This document shows, one piece after another, positions 1 through 5,218 of a stretch of DNA of 8,360 nt. Both the position numbers and the translations under genes were made by a program. Positions within the stretch are counted from its first letter, which is position 1; each line of letters starts with the position of its first letter. The notes below the pieces were generated by a model that was not told the origin of the DNA, ran no database searches, and saw only the letters and a program-made list of their open reading frames with translations. Source of the stretch: an uncultured Comamonadaceae bacterium (GTDB taxonomy: Bacteria > Pseudomonadota > Gammaproteobacteria > Burkholderiales > Burkholderiaceae); contig CAMLQP010000114.1 of assembly GCA_946482115.1 (NCBI GenBank), forward strand, positions 1 through 8,360, given 5' to 3'.

Positions 1-1840
1 TCCAGAAGATGCCGAGCACCAGGGCCGGGAAGAACGCCGCCGCCGCGAACGAGAACGCCGCAGACACCAGGAACAGGATGTCGGCCGGTTTCTGCGCGGC
101 CACGTAGGCCGCCAGCAACGCCACGATCAGCAGCAGGACCTTGGAGATGGTCACGCGGCGGGCGGTGGAGGCGTTGGGGTCGATCATCTTGTAGTACAGG
201 TCGTGGCTCAGCGCGTTGGCGATGGTCAGCAGCAGGCCGTCGGCGGTGGACAGCGCGGCCGCCAGGCCACCGGCGGCCACCAGGCCGGAGATCACGTACG
301 GCAGGCCGCCGATTTCCGGGGTCGCCAGCACGATGATGTCGCCACCAATGGTCATCTCGTTGAGCTGCAGGATGTTGTCCTTGTTGACGTCCGCGACGGA
401 CAGCAGGGACGGATCCACCTTGTTCCAGGCCGCCACCCACTGGGGCAGCTGGTCGAACGGCGTGCCCACCAGGACGTGGAACACCTCGTATTTGACCAGC
501 ACCGCGAGGGCCGGCGCCGTGAAGTACAGCAGGAAGATGAAGAACAGTGACCAGGTGACCGATTCGCGGGCCTCCTTCACGCTGGGCACGGTGTAGTAGC
601 GCATCAGGATGTGCGGCAGCGCGGCCGTGCCCACCATCAGGCAGAAGATCAGCGCCAGGAAGTTGCGGCGCGACTCGTTGAAGGTCTTCTGCGCCGCGGC
701 GTCACCGTCCGGGTTGCCCGAGAACTGCGCGGCGTGCGCCGGCATGCCGTTGAGCGGGCGGGCCTTGGTGTCCGCCGCAGCCTTGGCACGGGTCCAGGCG
801 GCCTTGGCGGCATCGGCATCCTTGGGCAGCGCGGCCAGGGCCTGTTCGGCAGCGGCCACGTCGGCGGCCGGAGCGCTGGCGGCCTTCAGGTCGGCCACTT
901 TCTTCTCGGCGGCGGCCTTGTCGGCGGCCAGCGCGGCTGCGGGGTCCTTCAGCTTCTCGGCCAGGGCGTCGGAGCGGGCCTTGAAGATGCCACGCACTTC
1001 CAGTTCCTTGGCGTCGGCGGCCAGCAGTTTCTCCTTGGCCGTGACCTTCTCGAGCTGCACGCCGTAGATCGCCTGCGGCACCGGCACGCTGGTCTGCTTC
1101 ACCGACAGCCACACCACCGGGATCATGTAGGCCACGATCAGGATGATGTACTGGGCCACCTGCGTCCAGGTGACCGCGCGCATGCCGCCCAGGAACGAGC
1201 ACACCAGGATGCCGCCCAGGCCCAGGAAAATCCCGAGCTCGAACGCCACGCCGGTCAGGCGCGAGGTGATCAGGCCGACGCCGTAGATCTGCGCCACCAC
1301 GTAGGTGAAGGAGCAGAGGATGGCCGCCACGATGCCCAGGAAACGCGGCAGGTTGCCGCCGTAGCGTTCACCCAGGAAGTCGGGGATGGTGAACTGGCCG
1401 AACTTGCGCAGGTACGGCGCCAGGAACAGCGCCACCAGGCAGTAGCCGCCGGTCCAGCCCATGATGAAGGCCAGGCCGCTGTAGCCGGTCAGGTACAGCG
1501 TGCCCGCCATGCCGATGAAGGACGCGGCCGACATCCAGTCGGCGCCGGTGGCCATGCCGTTGTAGACGGCGGGCACGCGGCGTCCGGCCACGTAGTACTC
1601 GGCCGCGTCGGTGGTGCGGCTCATGATGCCGATGCCGGCATACAGGCCGATGGTGGCCAGCAGGAAGATGAAGCCGATCCACTCGCGGGACAGGCCCATC
1701 TGCTCAAGGACTGCCAACGCGATCACGAAGACGACGAAGCCGCCCGTGTACCACTTGTAGACCTTGTTGAGCTGCTGCTTGAATGCCTTGTTGGAGGATG
1801 CGGTGGACGGGCCACTGCTGGTTTCGAACATGCCTGCCAT
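1..1840 (-). CDS. Na+/solute symporter, VC_2705 subfamily (SSS family), C-terminus cut by window edge
   Basis: This is the large subunit of a predicted two-component sodium:solute symporter of the inner membrane. The substrate is not shown by the sequence; relatives such as ActP carry acetate and other short organic acids. 613 codons are visible and the frame is still open at the left edge. The start is ATG at 1840, with GAGGAG six bases upstream inside the end of the DUF4212 gene; the two genes are only 3 bases apart. The N-terminus has a soluble stretch, then membrane segments at about 33-51 and 54-73, then the SSS-like stretch with EYYVAGRRVP and GADWMSAASFIGMAG. Residues about 250-390 form a large hydrophilic insert rich in Ala and Lys, probably coiled coil. 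Residues 484-495 match an EF-hand-like loop (D, N, D, E at positions 1, 3, 5, 12). The core segment GLAAALSTADGLLLT follows at about 520-540. Family assignment is confident; substrate is unknown. Confidence 0.93.
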   Translation of the reverse strand, partial: MAGMFETSSGPSTASSNKAFKQQLNKVYKWYTGGFVVFVIALAVLEQMGLSREWIGFIFLLATIGLYAGIGIMSRTTDAAEYYVAGRRVPAVYNGMATGADWMSAASFIGMAGTLYLTGYSGLAFIMGWTGGYCLVALFLAPYLRKFGQFTIPDFLGERYGGNLPRFLGIVAAILCSFTYVVAQIYGVGLITSRLTGVAFELGIFLGLGGILVCSFLGGMRAVTWTQVAQYIILIVAYMIPVVWLSVKQTSVPVPQAIYGVQLEKVTAKEKLLAADAKELEVRGIFKARSDALAEKLKDPAAALAADKAAAEKKVADLKAASAPAADVAAAEQALAALPKDADAAKAAWTRAKAAADTKARPLNGMPAHAAQFSGNPDGDAAAQKTFNESRRNFLALIFCLMVGTAALPHILMRYYTVPSVKEARESVTWSLFFIFLLYFTAPALAVLVKYEVFHVLVGTPFDQLPQWVAAWNKVDPSLLSVADVNKDNILQLNEMTIGGDIIVLATPEIGGLPYVISGLVAAGGLAAALSTADGLLLTIANALSHDLYYKMIDPNASTARRVTISKVLLLIVALLAAYVAAQKPADILFLVSAAFSFAAAAFFPALVLGIFW

Positions 1841-1843
1841 GGG

Positions 1844-2104
1844 TCACTCCTCGGACTCGTCGACACCGTGCTCGATGTCGGCCTTGTTCATGTACCTGGC
1901 GTAGTAACCAATGATGATCACGTACACCACCAAGGCCCCCTGGGCACCCACCCAGAAGCTGAAAGGCCAGCCAAAAAAGTTGAAGTTCAGGTCCCGGGCC
2001 CAGTAGCCGACCACGAAGGTCACCACGAACCAGATCGCCAGCAGCACGGCGGTGATGTTGAGGTTCTTCCTCCAGTACCGCCGATGGTTCTCCGTCAGTT
2101 CCAT
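1844..2104 (-). CDS. DUF4212 small subunit of the Na+/solute symporter
   Basis: This is an 86-residue membrane protein of the DUF4212 family, the small partner that routinely precedes VC_2705-type symporters. Its opening (MELTENHRRYWRKN) and its later FGWPFSFWVGAQG stretch are typical of the family. Two membrane segments are visible, at about 16-35 and 49-69, and the C-terminus is acidic (DESEE). I chose ATG at 2104 because GGAGG lies seven bases upstream and family members begin at this point; an in-frame ATG at 2170 would add 22 residues unlike the family. The stop codon is 3 bases from the symporter start and the last codons hold its ribosome binding site, so the two are surely co-transcribed and probably translationally coupled. 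The 146 bases upstream (2105-2250) hold no gene. They contain a short inverted repeat at 2149-2164 (ACGGCC/GGCCGT) but no convincing promoter or T-tract terminator. Confidence 0.92.
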   Translation of the reverse strand: MELTENHRRYWRKNLNITAVLLAIWFVVTFVVGYWARDLNFNFFGWPFSFWVGAQGALVVYVIIIGYYARYMNKADIEHGVDESEE

Positions 2105-2250
2105 CTCGTTGCCTCCAATGCCAACGCCCTCTCGGGCAGATCGCGGACACGGCCCTGCGGCCGTCTGCACCCCATCCGCGTTTTTCGGCCGGGGCCTTTC
2201 GGCACCCCGCCCCTTTTGTGGCAGGCGCGACGCACCCGCAGCGCGATGAC

Positions 2251-2826
2251 TCAGGCCCGGGCCTTGCCCAGCCCCGTCTCGCGCTCCAGCTGCGCCGCCA
2301 CCTTGGGTTCGAACCCGCGCAGGTGGCGAATGATCCTCGCCGCCTCCTCGGGCTCGTGCCTGTCGACATGAACCCGGGCCAGCTGGTACCAGCCGTAGGG
2401 GCTCATGGGTTGCAGTTCGGTGTTCCGCTTGAGGGCGTCGACCGCCTCGTCAAAGCGGCGCTGGCGGATCAGCACCAGCCCCAGGCCGTACCAGGCCCGG
2501 TCCAGCTTGGCGTCCAGGGCCAGCGCGCGGCGGAAGGCATCCTCGGCCTCGGGCAGCTGGCCCAGGTCCTCGGACAGGAAGCCCAGGTTGAACCAGCCCG
2601 CGATGTGTTTGGGGTGATGGGCCAGCAGCGTTTCCAGGGTGTCGACCGCCGCCTGCTTGCGGTCCAGCAGCGCCAGCAGGTGGGCCTGGGTCGCCAGCAG
2701 GTACAGGTCAGACGCAAACCGCTGGCGCAGAGCCTCCACCCGCGCCAGCGCCGCCGCCCGGCGGCCCAGCAGCAGCAGCACGACGACCTGCGCGCGGCCC
2801 AGCTGATAGTCCAGCCAATCACTCAT
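2251..2826 (-). CDS. TPR-repeat protein, coupled to the upstream membrane protein gene
   Basis: This encodes a 191-residue tetratricopeptide protein. An N-terminal helix rich in Leu and Val (about 12-20) is followed by TPR-like helix pairs at about 42-73, 76-109, 110-143 and 144-170. The clearest are those with AGWFNLGFLSEDLGQLPEA and RAWYGLGLVLIRQRRFDEA. TPRs bind protein partners; no catalytic motif is seen. The start is ATG at 2826, which overlaps the stop codon of the upstream gene in an ATGA arrangement, so translation probably passes directly from one to the other. A longer in-frame open stretch to 3054 lies inside the neighbour and reads as low-information Arg/Gly/Pro-rich sequence, so I rejected it. 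The protein is not recognisable as a named family beyond TPR. A role as a scaffold held near the membrane by the upstream product is inference. Confidence 0.85.
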   Translation of the reverse strand: MSDWLDYQLGRAQVVVLLLLGRRAAALARVEALRQRFASDLYLLATQAHLLALLDRKQAAVDTLETLLAHHPKHIAGWFNLGFLSEDLGQLPEAEDAFRRALALDAKLDRAWYGLGLVLIRQRRFDEAVDALKRNTELQPMSPYGWYQLARVHVDRHEPEEAARIIRHLRGFEPKVAAQLERETGLGKARA

Positions 2827-3128
2827 TTGCACAGTGCCACCCCCACCTCGACGCAGTAGCCGATCTTGGTTGCGGTGGCCACCACCCAGAGCAACAGCAG
2901 AAGCAGGAACGCCACCAGGGGCAGGTGGCGCTCGAGGACGAATTTCGGCGTGACGAAGCGGGCCACGGACACAAACGGCCGGCCGAGCAGCTGAAGCACC
3001 TGGTAGAACAGGTTCTGCTCTTTGCGCTGGCCGGCCAGCAGGCCCAGCACCCATTGCCCGAACAGGGACAGCAGGGCGATTTCGGCAACCAGCTTGACAA
3101 TCGAGATCAAGGTCAACATGTCAGACAT
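2823..3128 (-). CDS. Small two-helix membrane protein, function unknown
   Basis: This encodes a 101-residue hydrophobic protein with two predicted membrane segments (about 5-32 and 69-88), joined by a loop containing Lys and Arg. A short tail with two Cys residues (91 and 100) follows. I do not recognise a named family. It overlaps the downstream TPR gene by four bases (ATGA), which suggests that the products are made together and perhaps act as a membrane anchor plus TPR module. ATG at 3128 is taken as the start; an in-frame ATG at 3120, three codons further in, is an alternative, and neither has a strong Shine-Dalgarno sequence. A candidate promoter lies just upstream. Confidence 0.78.
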   Translation of the reverse strand: MSDMLTLISIVKLVAEIALLSLFGQWVLGLLAGQRKEQNLFYQVLQLLGRPFVSVARFVTPKFVLERHLPLVAFLLLLLLWVVATATKIGYCVEVGVALCK

Positions 3129-3157
3129 CCGTCAGTTGCCGGCCATTCTTTCGCCGC

Positions 3158-3185
3158 AACTTACCGACTACTTACAAATTGACAA
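3158..3185 (-). promoter_or_regulatory. Candidate sigma-70 promoter for the membrane protein/TPR pair
   Basis: On the minus strand, TTGTCA (3180-3185, five of six to consensus) stands 16 bases before TAAGTT (3158-3163, only three of six). The TAAGTT box ends about 30 bases before the ATG at 3128. The region is the only A+T-rich patch in the 146-base gap 3129-3274. The same gap also holds a small GGGG-TTTT-CCCC palindrome (3217-3228) without a following T tract. The weak -10 keeps this tentative. Confidence 0.3.
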
Positions 3186-3274
3186 TCAAGGCGCCGCGGG
3201 GCGGCTAATCCCTGATGGGGTTTTCCCCTAACGCGCCCTCCGTGAAAAGCCCCTGATCACACGGTTCGCGCGCA

Positions 3275-3820
3275 TCAGCCCGCGTCAGGCTGGCGGCATT
3301 TCACCAGGTAGCCGCCCTGAACGATCTCGTACCGGTCGCGCTGCCCGGCTGGCAGCTCCACCCGCTCGTAATTCGTCGAACGCCCCTGCTCCCGCCAGTC
3401 CGGCACGAACCGGTAGGCCCGTTGCCCGGGCGGCAGCGGCGGCACCGACGGCCCCAGCACCAGGTTCACGCCCAGCCGGTCGTTGTCACCCGCGTCCTGC
3501 AACCGCAAGCGCAACACCGAACCCTTGGCGGCCGACAGCCCCGGCGGCAACACCGCCAGGGTCTCCCACCAGCCGTCGGCCATCATCGCGCAATGCAGCT
3601 TCACCACCCGGCCGGCGGCCACCGCGGCATCGTCCACACCAGCGGCCTGCAGGGCCTGGCGCTCGGCGGGCTTGAACCCGTCACGGGCCGCCCACTGCTG
3701 AGCGGACACCACCGCCCACACCTCGGCCGTGGCCACGCTGCCCACCGGCGGCGATGAGGCGCAGCCCGCCAGCAGGGACGCCATGGCGATGGCCATGACA
3801 GCGGTCGTTCGGTTGCTCAT
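3275..3820 (-). CDS. Putative lipoprotein, function unknown
   Basis: This encodes a 181-residue protein with a clear lipoprotein signal. The N-terminus is MSNRTTAVMAIAMASLLAGC, with a lipobox LLAGC and Cys at position 20, followed by Ala-Ser-Ser, which suggests export and lipid attachment, probably in the outer membrane. The mature part has two further Cys residues (one in KLHCAMM, one near the end in YLVKCRQP) that could form a disulfide, which is inference. No enzymatic motif is seen and I recognise no family. The start ATG at 3820 has AGGAG nine bases upstream; an upstream in-frame ATG at 3886 would bury the signal sequence and is rejected. The gene stands alone, between the relic element on its 5' side and the membrane protein/TPR pair downstream. 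Confidence 0.82.
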   Translation of the reverse strand: MSNRTTAVMAIAMASLLAGCASSPPVGSVATAEVWAVVSAQQWAARDGFKPAERQALQAAGVDDAAVAAGRVVKLHCAMMADGWWETLAVLPPGLSAAKGSVLRLRLQDAGDNDRLGVNLVLGPSVPPLPPGQRAYRFVPDWREQGRSTNYERVELPAGQRDRYEIVQGGYLVKCRQPDAG

Positions 3821-3856
3821 GGGCCAGTGCTCCTGTCTGCATTTTTCAAGCGCCAG

Positions 3857-3886
3857 AGTATCAGGGAGACACCCGCGACAGGCCAA
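3857..3886 (-). promoter_or_regulatory. Candidate promoter for the lipoprotein gene
   Basis: On the minus strand, TTGGCC (3881-3886) and GATACT (3857-3862) are separated by 18 bases. Each matches the sigma-70 consensus at four of six positions, and the leader to the ATG at 3820 would be about 30 bases. The site lies just downstream of the tRNA-type terminator, so the lipoprotein gene needs its own start of transcription. Support is positional and weak. Confidence 0.3.
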
Positions 3887-3898
3887 GGACCAGGCAAT

Positions 3899-3930
3899 GA
3901 AAAAGGGCCTGGTCTTTCGACCAGGCCCTT
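3899..3930 (-). terminator. Original tRNA-Lys terminator, displaced by the insertion
   Basis: A perfect 12-bp stem (3903-3914 with 3919-3930) closes a four-base loop that reads GAAA on the minus strand, followed by a TTTTTC tract. This is a textbook Rho-independent terminator for leftward transcription. It follows the truncated tRNA 3' end in the same relative position as the hairpin that follows the intact tRNA at 5064-5091. I read it as the original host terminator of tRNA-Lys, now cut off from its gene. Confidence 0.85.
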
Positions 3931-3983
3931 GAAATGAGTGGTAGGACGTGCAGGATTCGAACCTGCGACCAACGGATTAAAAG
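3925..3983. repeat. Left att copy (59-base direct repeat of the tRNA-Lys 3' region)
   Basis: This stretch is identical over 59 bases to 5086-5144. It spans the end of the terminator stem, the spacer, the CCA end, the acceptor 3' strand, the T arm, the variable loop, and the 3' anticodon-stem strand up to the anticodon loop (AAAAG on the plus strand). The identity stops exactly at the 5' edge of the anticodon loop. Repeats of this form are the att products of tyrosine recombinases that integrate into tRNA genes at the anticodon loop. Confidence 0.92.
3939..3983 (-). pseudogene. tRNA-Lys 3' fragment left at the far att site
   Basis: This is a 45-base remnant running from base 32 of the anticodon loop to the encoded CCA. 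It has no 5' acceptor strand, no D arm and no 5' anticodon-stem strand, so it cannot fold as a tRNA. It is the displaced 3' end of the host tRNA-Lys gene. Confidence 0.9.
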
Positions 3984-4065
3984 AGGCCTAAAAAGCCTTG
4001 TTTTTCAATGGCTTGGACTCGCCTTCGCTCGCTGAGTGTCACGGTCGGTTGCCAGTAATGTCACG
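3972..4065. repeat. Internal 94-base repeat, left copy
   Basis: This aligns without gaps to 4657-4750 and is identical at 80 of 94 positions by hand count. It starts at the att core (ACGGATTAAAAG) and runs through the 3' flank of the cargo gene into its last nine codons. The block ACTCGCCTTCGCTCGCT is unchanged in both copies. On the minus strand a short AGGC/GCCT stem (3984-3998) followed by CTTTTAA may serve as a weak terminator for the cargo gene. Confidence 0.85.
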
Positions 4066-4575
4066 TTTTTGTTGCGTGGTCGAATTTGACCGATCCAAGA
4101 ACGGACCAAGCACGTTGAGGCAGTCGCTAATCAGTCCCTTAGCCGCCGCCGATAGTTGCTCCAAGTCTGACAGTCGAACTGTCACGAGCTCAGTACTTTC
4201 CGCCAAGGCGTGTTCAAGACTGACGAACTGAATCTCTAGTCCGCGCGGTCCCTCTTTTGGCGGCGTGATCCAACGCCCATGGCAATACTCATTGCGGAGT
4301 TGCCGAACACGATCCAACTCTGTGAACCACCGCACCATAGTCAGGCGGGCATCTTCGCTTACGCCGTCCGAAACGGCCTCGCACAGGGAGCGCAACTTGC
4401 TTACGCGTTCATTGAAGCTGACTGTCTTCCGAAGGCTCGCACGGACACCTCGAGGATCGAACTCCTTCCAGGATGCCAGCTGCCAGCAAACGGTCACATC
4501 CAGACGTGCACAGCTATCGACGAAATCACCGAGTGCTCGATGAAACTCATTTAGGCGATCAGATGGATGAAGCAT
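4039..4575 (-). CDS. Cargo protein with HEPN-like RNxxxH motif, hypothetical
   Basis: This encodes a 178-residue, mostly helical soluble protein. The motif R94-N95-E-Y-C-H99 followed by G-R-W lies after a long helix (about 74-93) that ends LDRVRQLRNEYCHG. Rx4-6H with a polar residue after the Arg is the RNase signature of HEPN domains in toxins, abortive-infection proteins and Cas-associated nucleases. The flanking segments (about 5-33, 43-69, 120-160) are also helix-like, which suits the helical HEPN fold. No second domain, signal sequence or membrane segment is seen. It is the only intact gene in the relic element, and its base composition and codon use are less G+C-rich than the host. ATG at 4575 is the only good start in frame; its Shine-Dalgarno sequence is poor. 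An RNase or phage-defence role is inference from one motif plus context, and it could equally be a non-catalytic HEPN-fold protein. Confidence 0.7.
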   Translation of the reverse strand: MLHPSDRLNEFHRALGDFVDSCARLDVTVCWQLASWKEFDPRGVRASLRKTVSFNERVSKLRSLCEAVSDGVSEDARLTMVRWFTELDRVRQLRNEYCHGRWITPPKEGPRGLEIQFVSLEHALAESTELVTVRLSDLEQLSAAAKGLISDCLNVLGPFLDRSNSTTQQKRDITGNRP

Positions 4576-4656
4576 GCGTACTAAGCCACAAGATGCAAAC
4601 GGCGTTTGTACACCACGAAACTGTCACGGTACGCCATGCCTACATTGCTAAGACTC

Positions 4657-4750
4657 ACGGAATAAAAGCAGCCTAAAAGACCTTATTTTTCAATGCCCTG
4701 CACTCGCCTTCGCTCGCTAAGTTTCACGGTCGGTTGCCAACAGTGTCACG
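4657..4750. repeat. Internal 94-base repeat, right copy
   Basis: This is the counterpart of 3972-4065. It begins at ACGGAATAAAAG, which differs from the att core by one base. On the minus strand it ends with codons for RDTVGNRP and stop, against RDITGNRP and stop at the cargo gene terminus. Beyond 4750 weaker similarity to the cargo gene resumes after a 28-base gap (4751-4771 against 4094-4114, 16 of 21 by hand). It therefore looks like the degraded 3' end of a second copy of the cargo gene. Confidence 0.8.
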
Positions 4751-5063
4751 TCCAAGAAGAGACCAACTGCGCTATCGCCGTCTCGAGCAAGTCACATCGC
4801 CGCCAAGCTCTTTCTTGTCGCATGCCGGCATTCGGGATTTCCGGTTCCATGACCTGCGCCACACGGGGGCCTCATGGCATCGGCAGGCGGGAACGTCCTG
4901 CGATGAGCTCAAGGACTTGGGCGGCTGGAAATCTCGGGTGATGGTGGATCGCTACGCGAAGTACGCCACAGAGCACCTGGCGGTGGCAGCGTCTCGGATC
5001 GAGCGCGTCCGTGCCGAAAACGTGGGGCAATCCGTCACGCTTTTGTCACGCCACACAAAGTGA
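4734..5063 (+). pseudogene. Tyrosine recombinase (phage-type integrase), C-terminal remnant
   Basis: The frame translates to 109 residues, of which about 30-92 (from about 4821) are clearly the C-terminal catalytic part of a phage-type integrase. It contains HDLRHTGASWH (His39, Arg42), LGGW (Trp65 in the place of the second His) and MVDRYAKY (Tyr74, the expected nucleophile). The N-terminal arm-binding domain, core-binding domain, first catalytic Arg and the Lys hairpin are all missing, so it cannot be active. The first 29 residues overlap the internal repeat and do not look like integrase. The junction near 4810 therefore marks a deletion that joined the remnant to the cargo-gene repeat. The stop codon at 5061-5063 directly abuts the terminator stem beside the tRNA. 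This position, with the integrase end next to the intact tRNA, fits the usual layout of tRNA-borne islands. Confidence 0.82.
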
Positions 5064-5091
5064 AAGGGCCTAGCCTCGCGGCTAAGCCCTT
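5064..5091 (-). terminator. Element-supplied terminator of tRNA-Lys
   Basis: Stem 5064-5075 pairs with 5080-5091 around a four-base loop, with one C/A mismatch. It follows the CCA end of the intact tRNA by eight bases. The minus-strand tail is CCCTTTCAC, a shorter T run than in the left terminator. Loop and inner stem differ from the left copy but pairing is kept. On the plus strand it immediately follows the integrase stop, so it may act on both strands. Confidence 0.7.
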
Positions 5092-5144
5092 GAAATGAGT
5101 GGTAGGACGTGCAGGATTCGAACCTGCGACCAACGGATTAAAAG
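5086..5144. repeat. Right att copy (59-base direct repeat)
   Basis: This is identical to 3925-3983 over 59 bases. Here it forms the 3' part of the intact tRNA-Lys gene plus the start of its terminator, so insertion restored the tRNA. Upstream of the repeat boundary the stems diverge, which shows that this terminator came with the element. Confidence 0.92.
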
Positions 5145-5175
5145 TCCGCTGCTCTACCAACTGAGCTAACGTCCC
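5100..5175 (-). tRNA. tRNA-Lys (anticodon UUU)
   Basis: This is a 76-base tRNA with encoded CCA. The acceptor strands GGGACGT and ACGTCCT pair with one G-T at the first position. It has a D arm with GCTCAGTTGGTAGAGC, an anticodon stem-loop with loop CTTTTAA (anticodon TTT at bases 34-36), and a T arm with GGTTCGAATCC. The discriminator is A. The 5' half is host sequence and the 3' part from base 32 onward lies in the att repeat. It is probably transcribed from the promoter in the tcdA 3' end and stops at 5064-5091. Confidence 0.97.
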
Positions 5176-5218
5176 ACTCGCCGCAAACAAGACTATCGAT
5201 GTCGTTGCCTGCGAAGCC

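Larger units (their letters stand above)
3925..5144. mobile_element. Relic integrative element in tRNA-Lys
   Basis: The element is bounded by a perfect 59-base direct repeat and lies between the intact tRNA-Lys on the right and the displaced tRNA 3' end on the left. It holds an integrase C-terminal fragment next to the intact tRNA, one intact cargo gene (4039-4575), and a duplicated 94-base segment (3972-4065 and 4657-4750). Base composition differs from the host: bases 4561-4620 are 28/60 G+C by count, whereas the flanking genes are visibly richer. No complete integrase, excisionase or replication gene remains, so the element cannot move by itself. The stretch 4576-4656 holds no gene that I can support. 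The internal repeat suggests that this is the residue of two tandem islands. Confidence 0.85.

Noticed and set aside
2149..2164. Inverted repeat ACGGCC/GGCCGT between the TPR and DUF4212 genes as terminator or operator.
   Set aside because: The stem has only six pairs and no T tract, and such palindromes are common in G+C-rich DNA.
611..2371. Very long plus-strand open frame (586 codons) antisense to the symporter genes.
   Set aside because: It is rich in His, Arg, Gln and Gly with no recognisable domain, and it lies opposite clearly conserved minus-strand genes. It is a G+C-driven shadow.
2823..3100. Alternative minus-strand frame over the two-helix membrane protein (93 codons).
   Set aside because: It is Cys/Trp/Ser-rich and does not share the coupled ATGA junction. 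The 101-residue frame gives well-formed membrane helices instead.
3217..3228. GGGG-TTTT-CCCC palindrome upstream of the membrane protein gene as terminator for the lipoprotein gene.
   Set aside because: It has only four pairs and no T tract on the minus strand. No clear terminator was found in this gap.
3939..3983. Possible second tRNA gene.
   Set aside because: It has only the 3' 45 bases and cannot form the acceptor, D or anticodon stems. It is an att-site fragment.
4576..4631. Minus-strand mini-frame of 18 codons (begins MAYRDSFVVYKRR) ending five bases before the cargo gene start.
   Set aside because: It has no ribosome binding site and no recognisable peptide. It could be a leader peptide, but nothing beyond position supports it.
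3925..5144. A CRISPR array or toxin-antitoxin pair within the element.
   Set aside because: Repeats are two-copy and tied to att sites, with no spacer pattern. Only one intact cargo gene is present, with no partner gene beside it.
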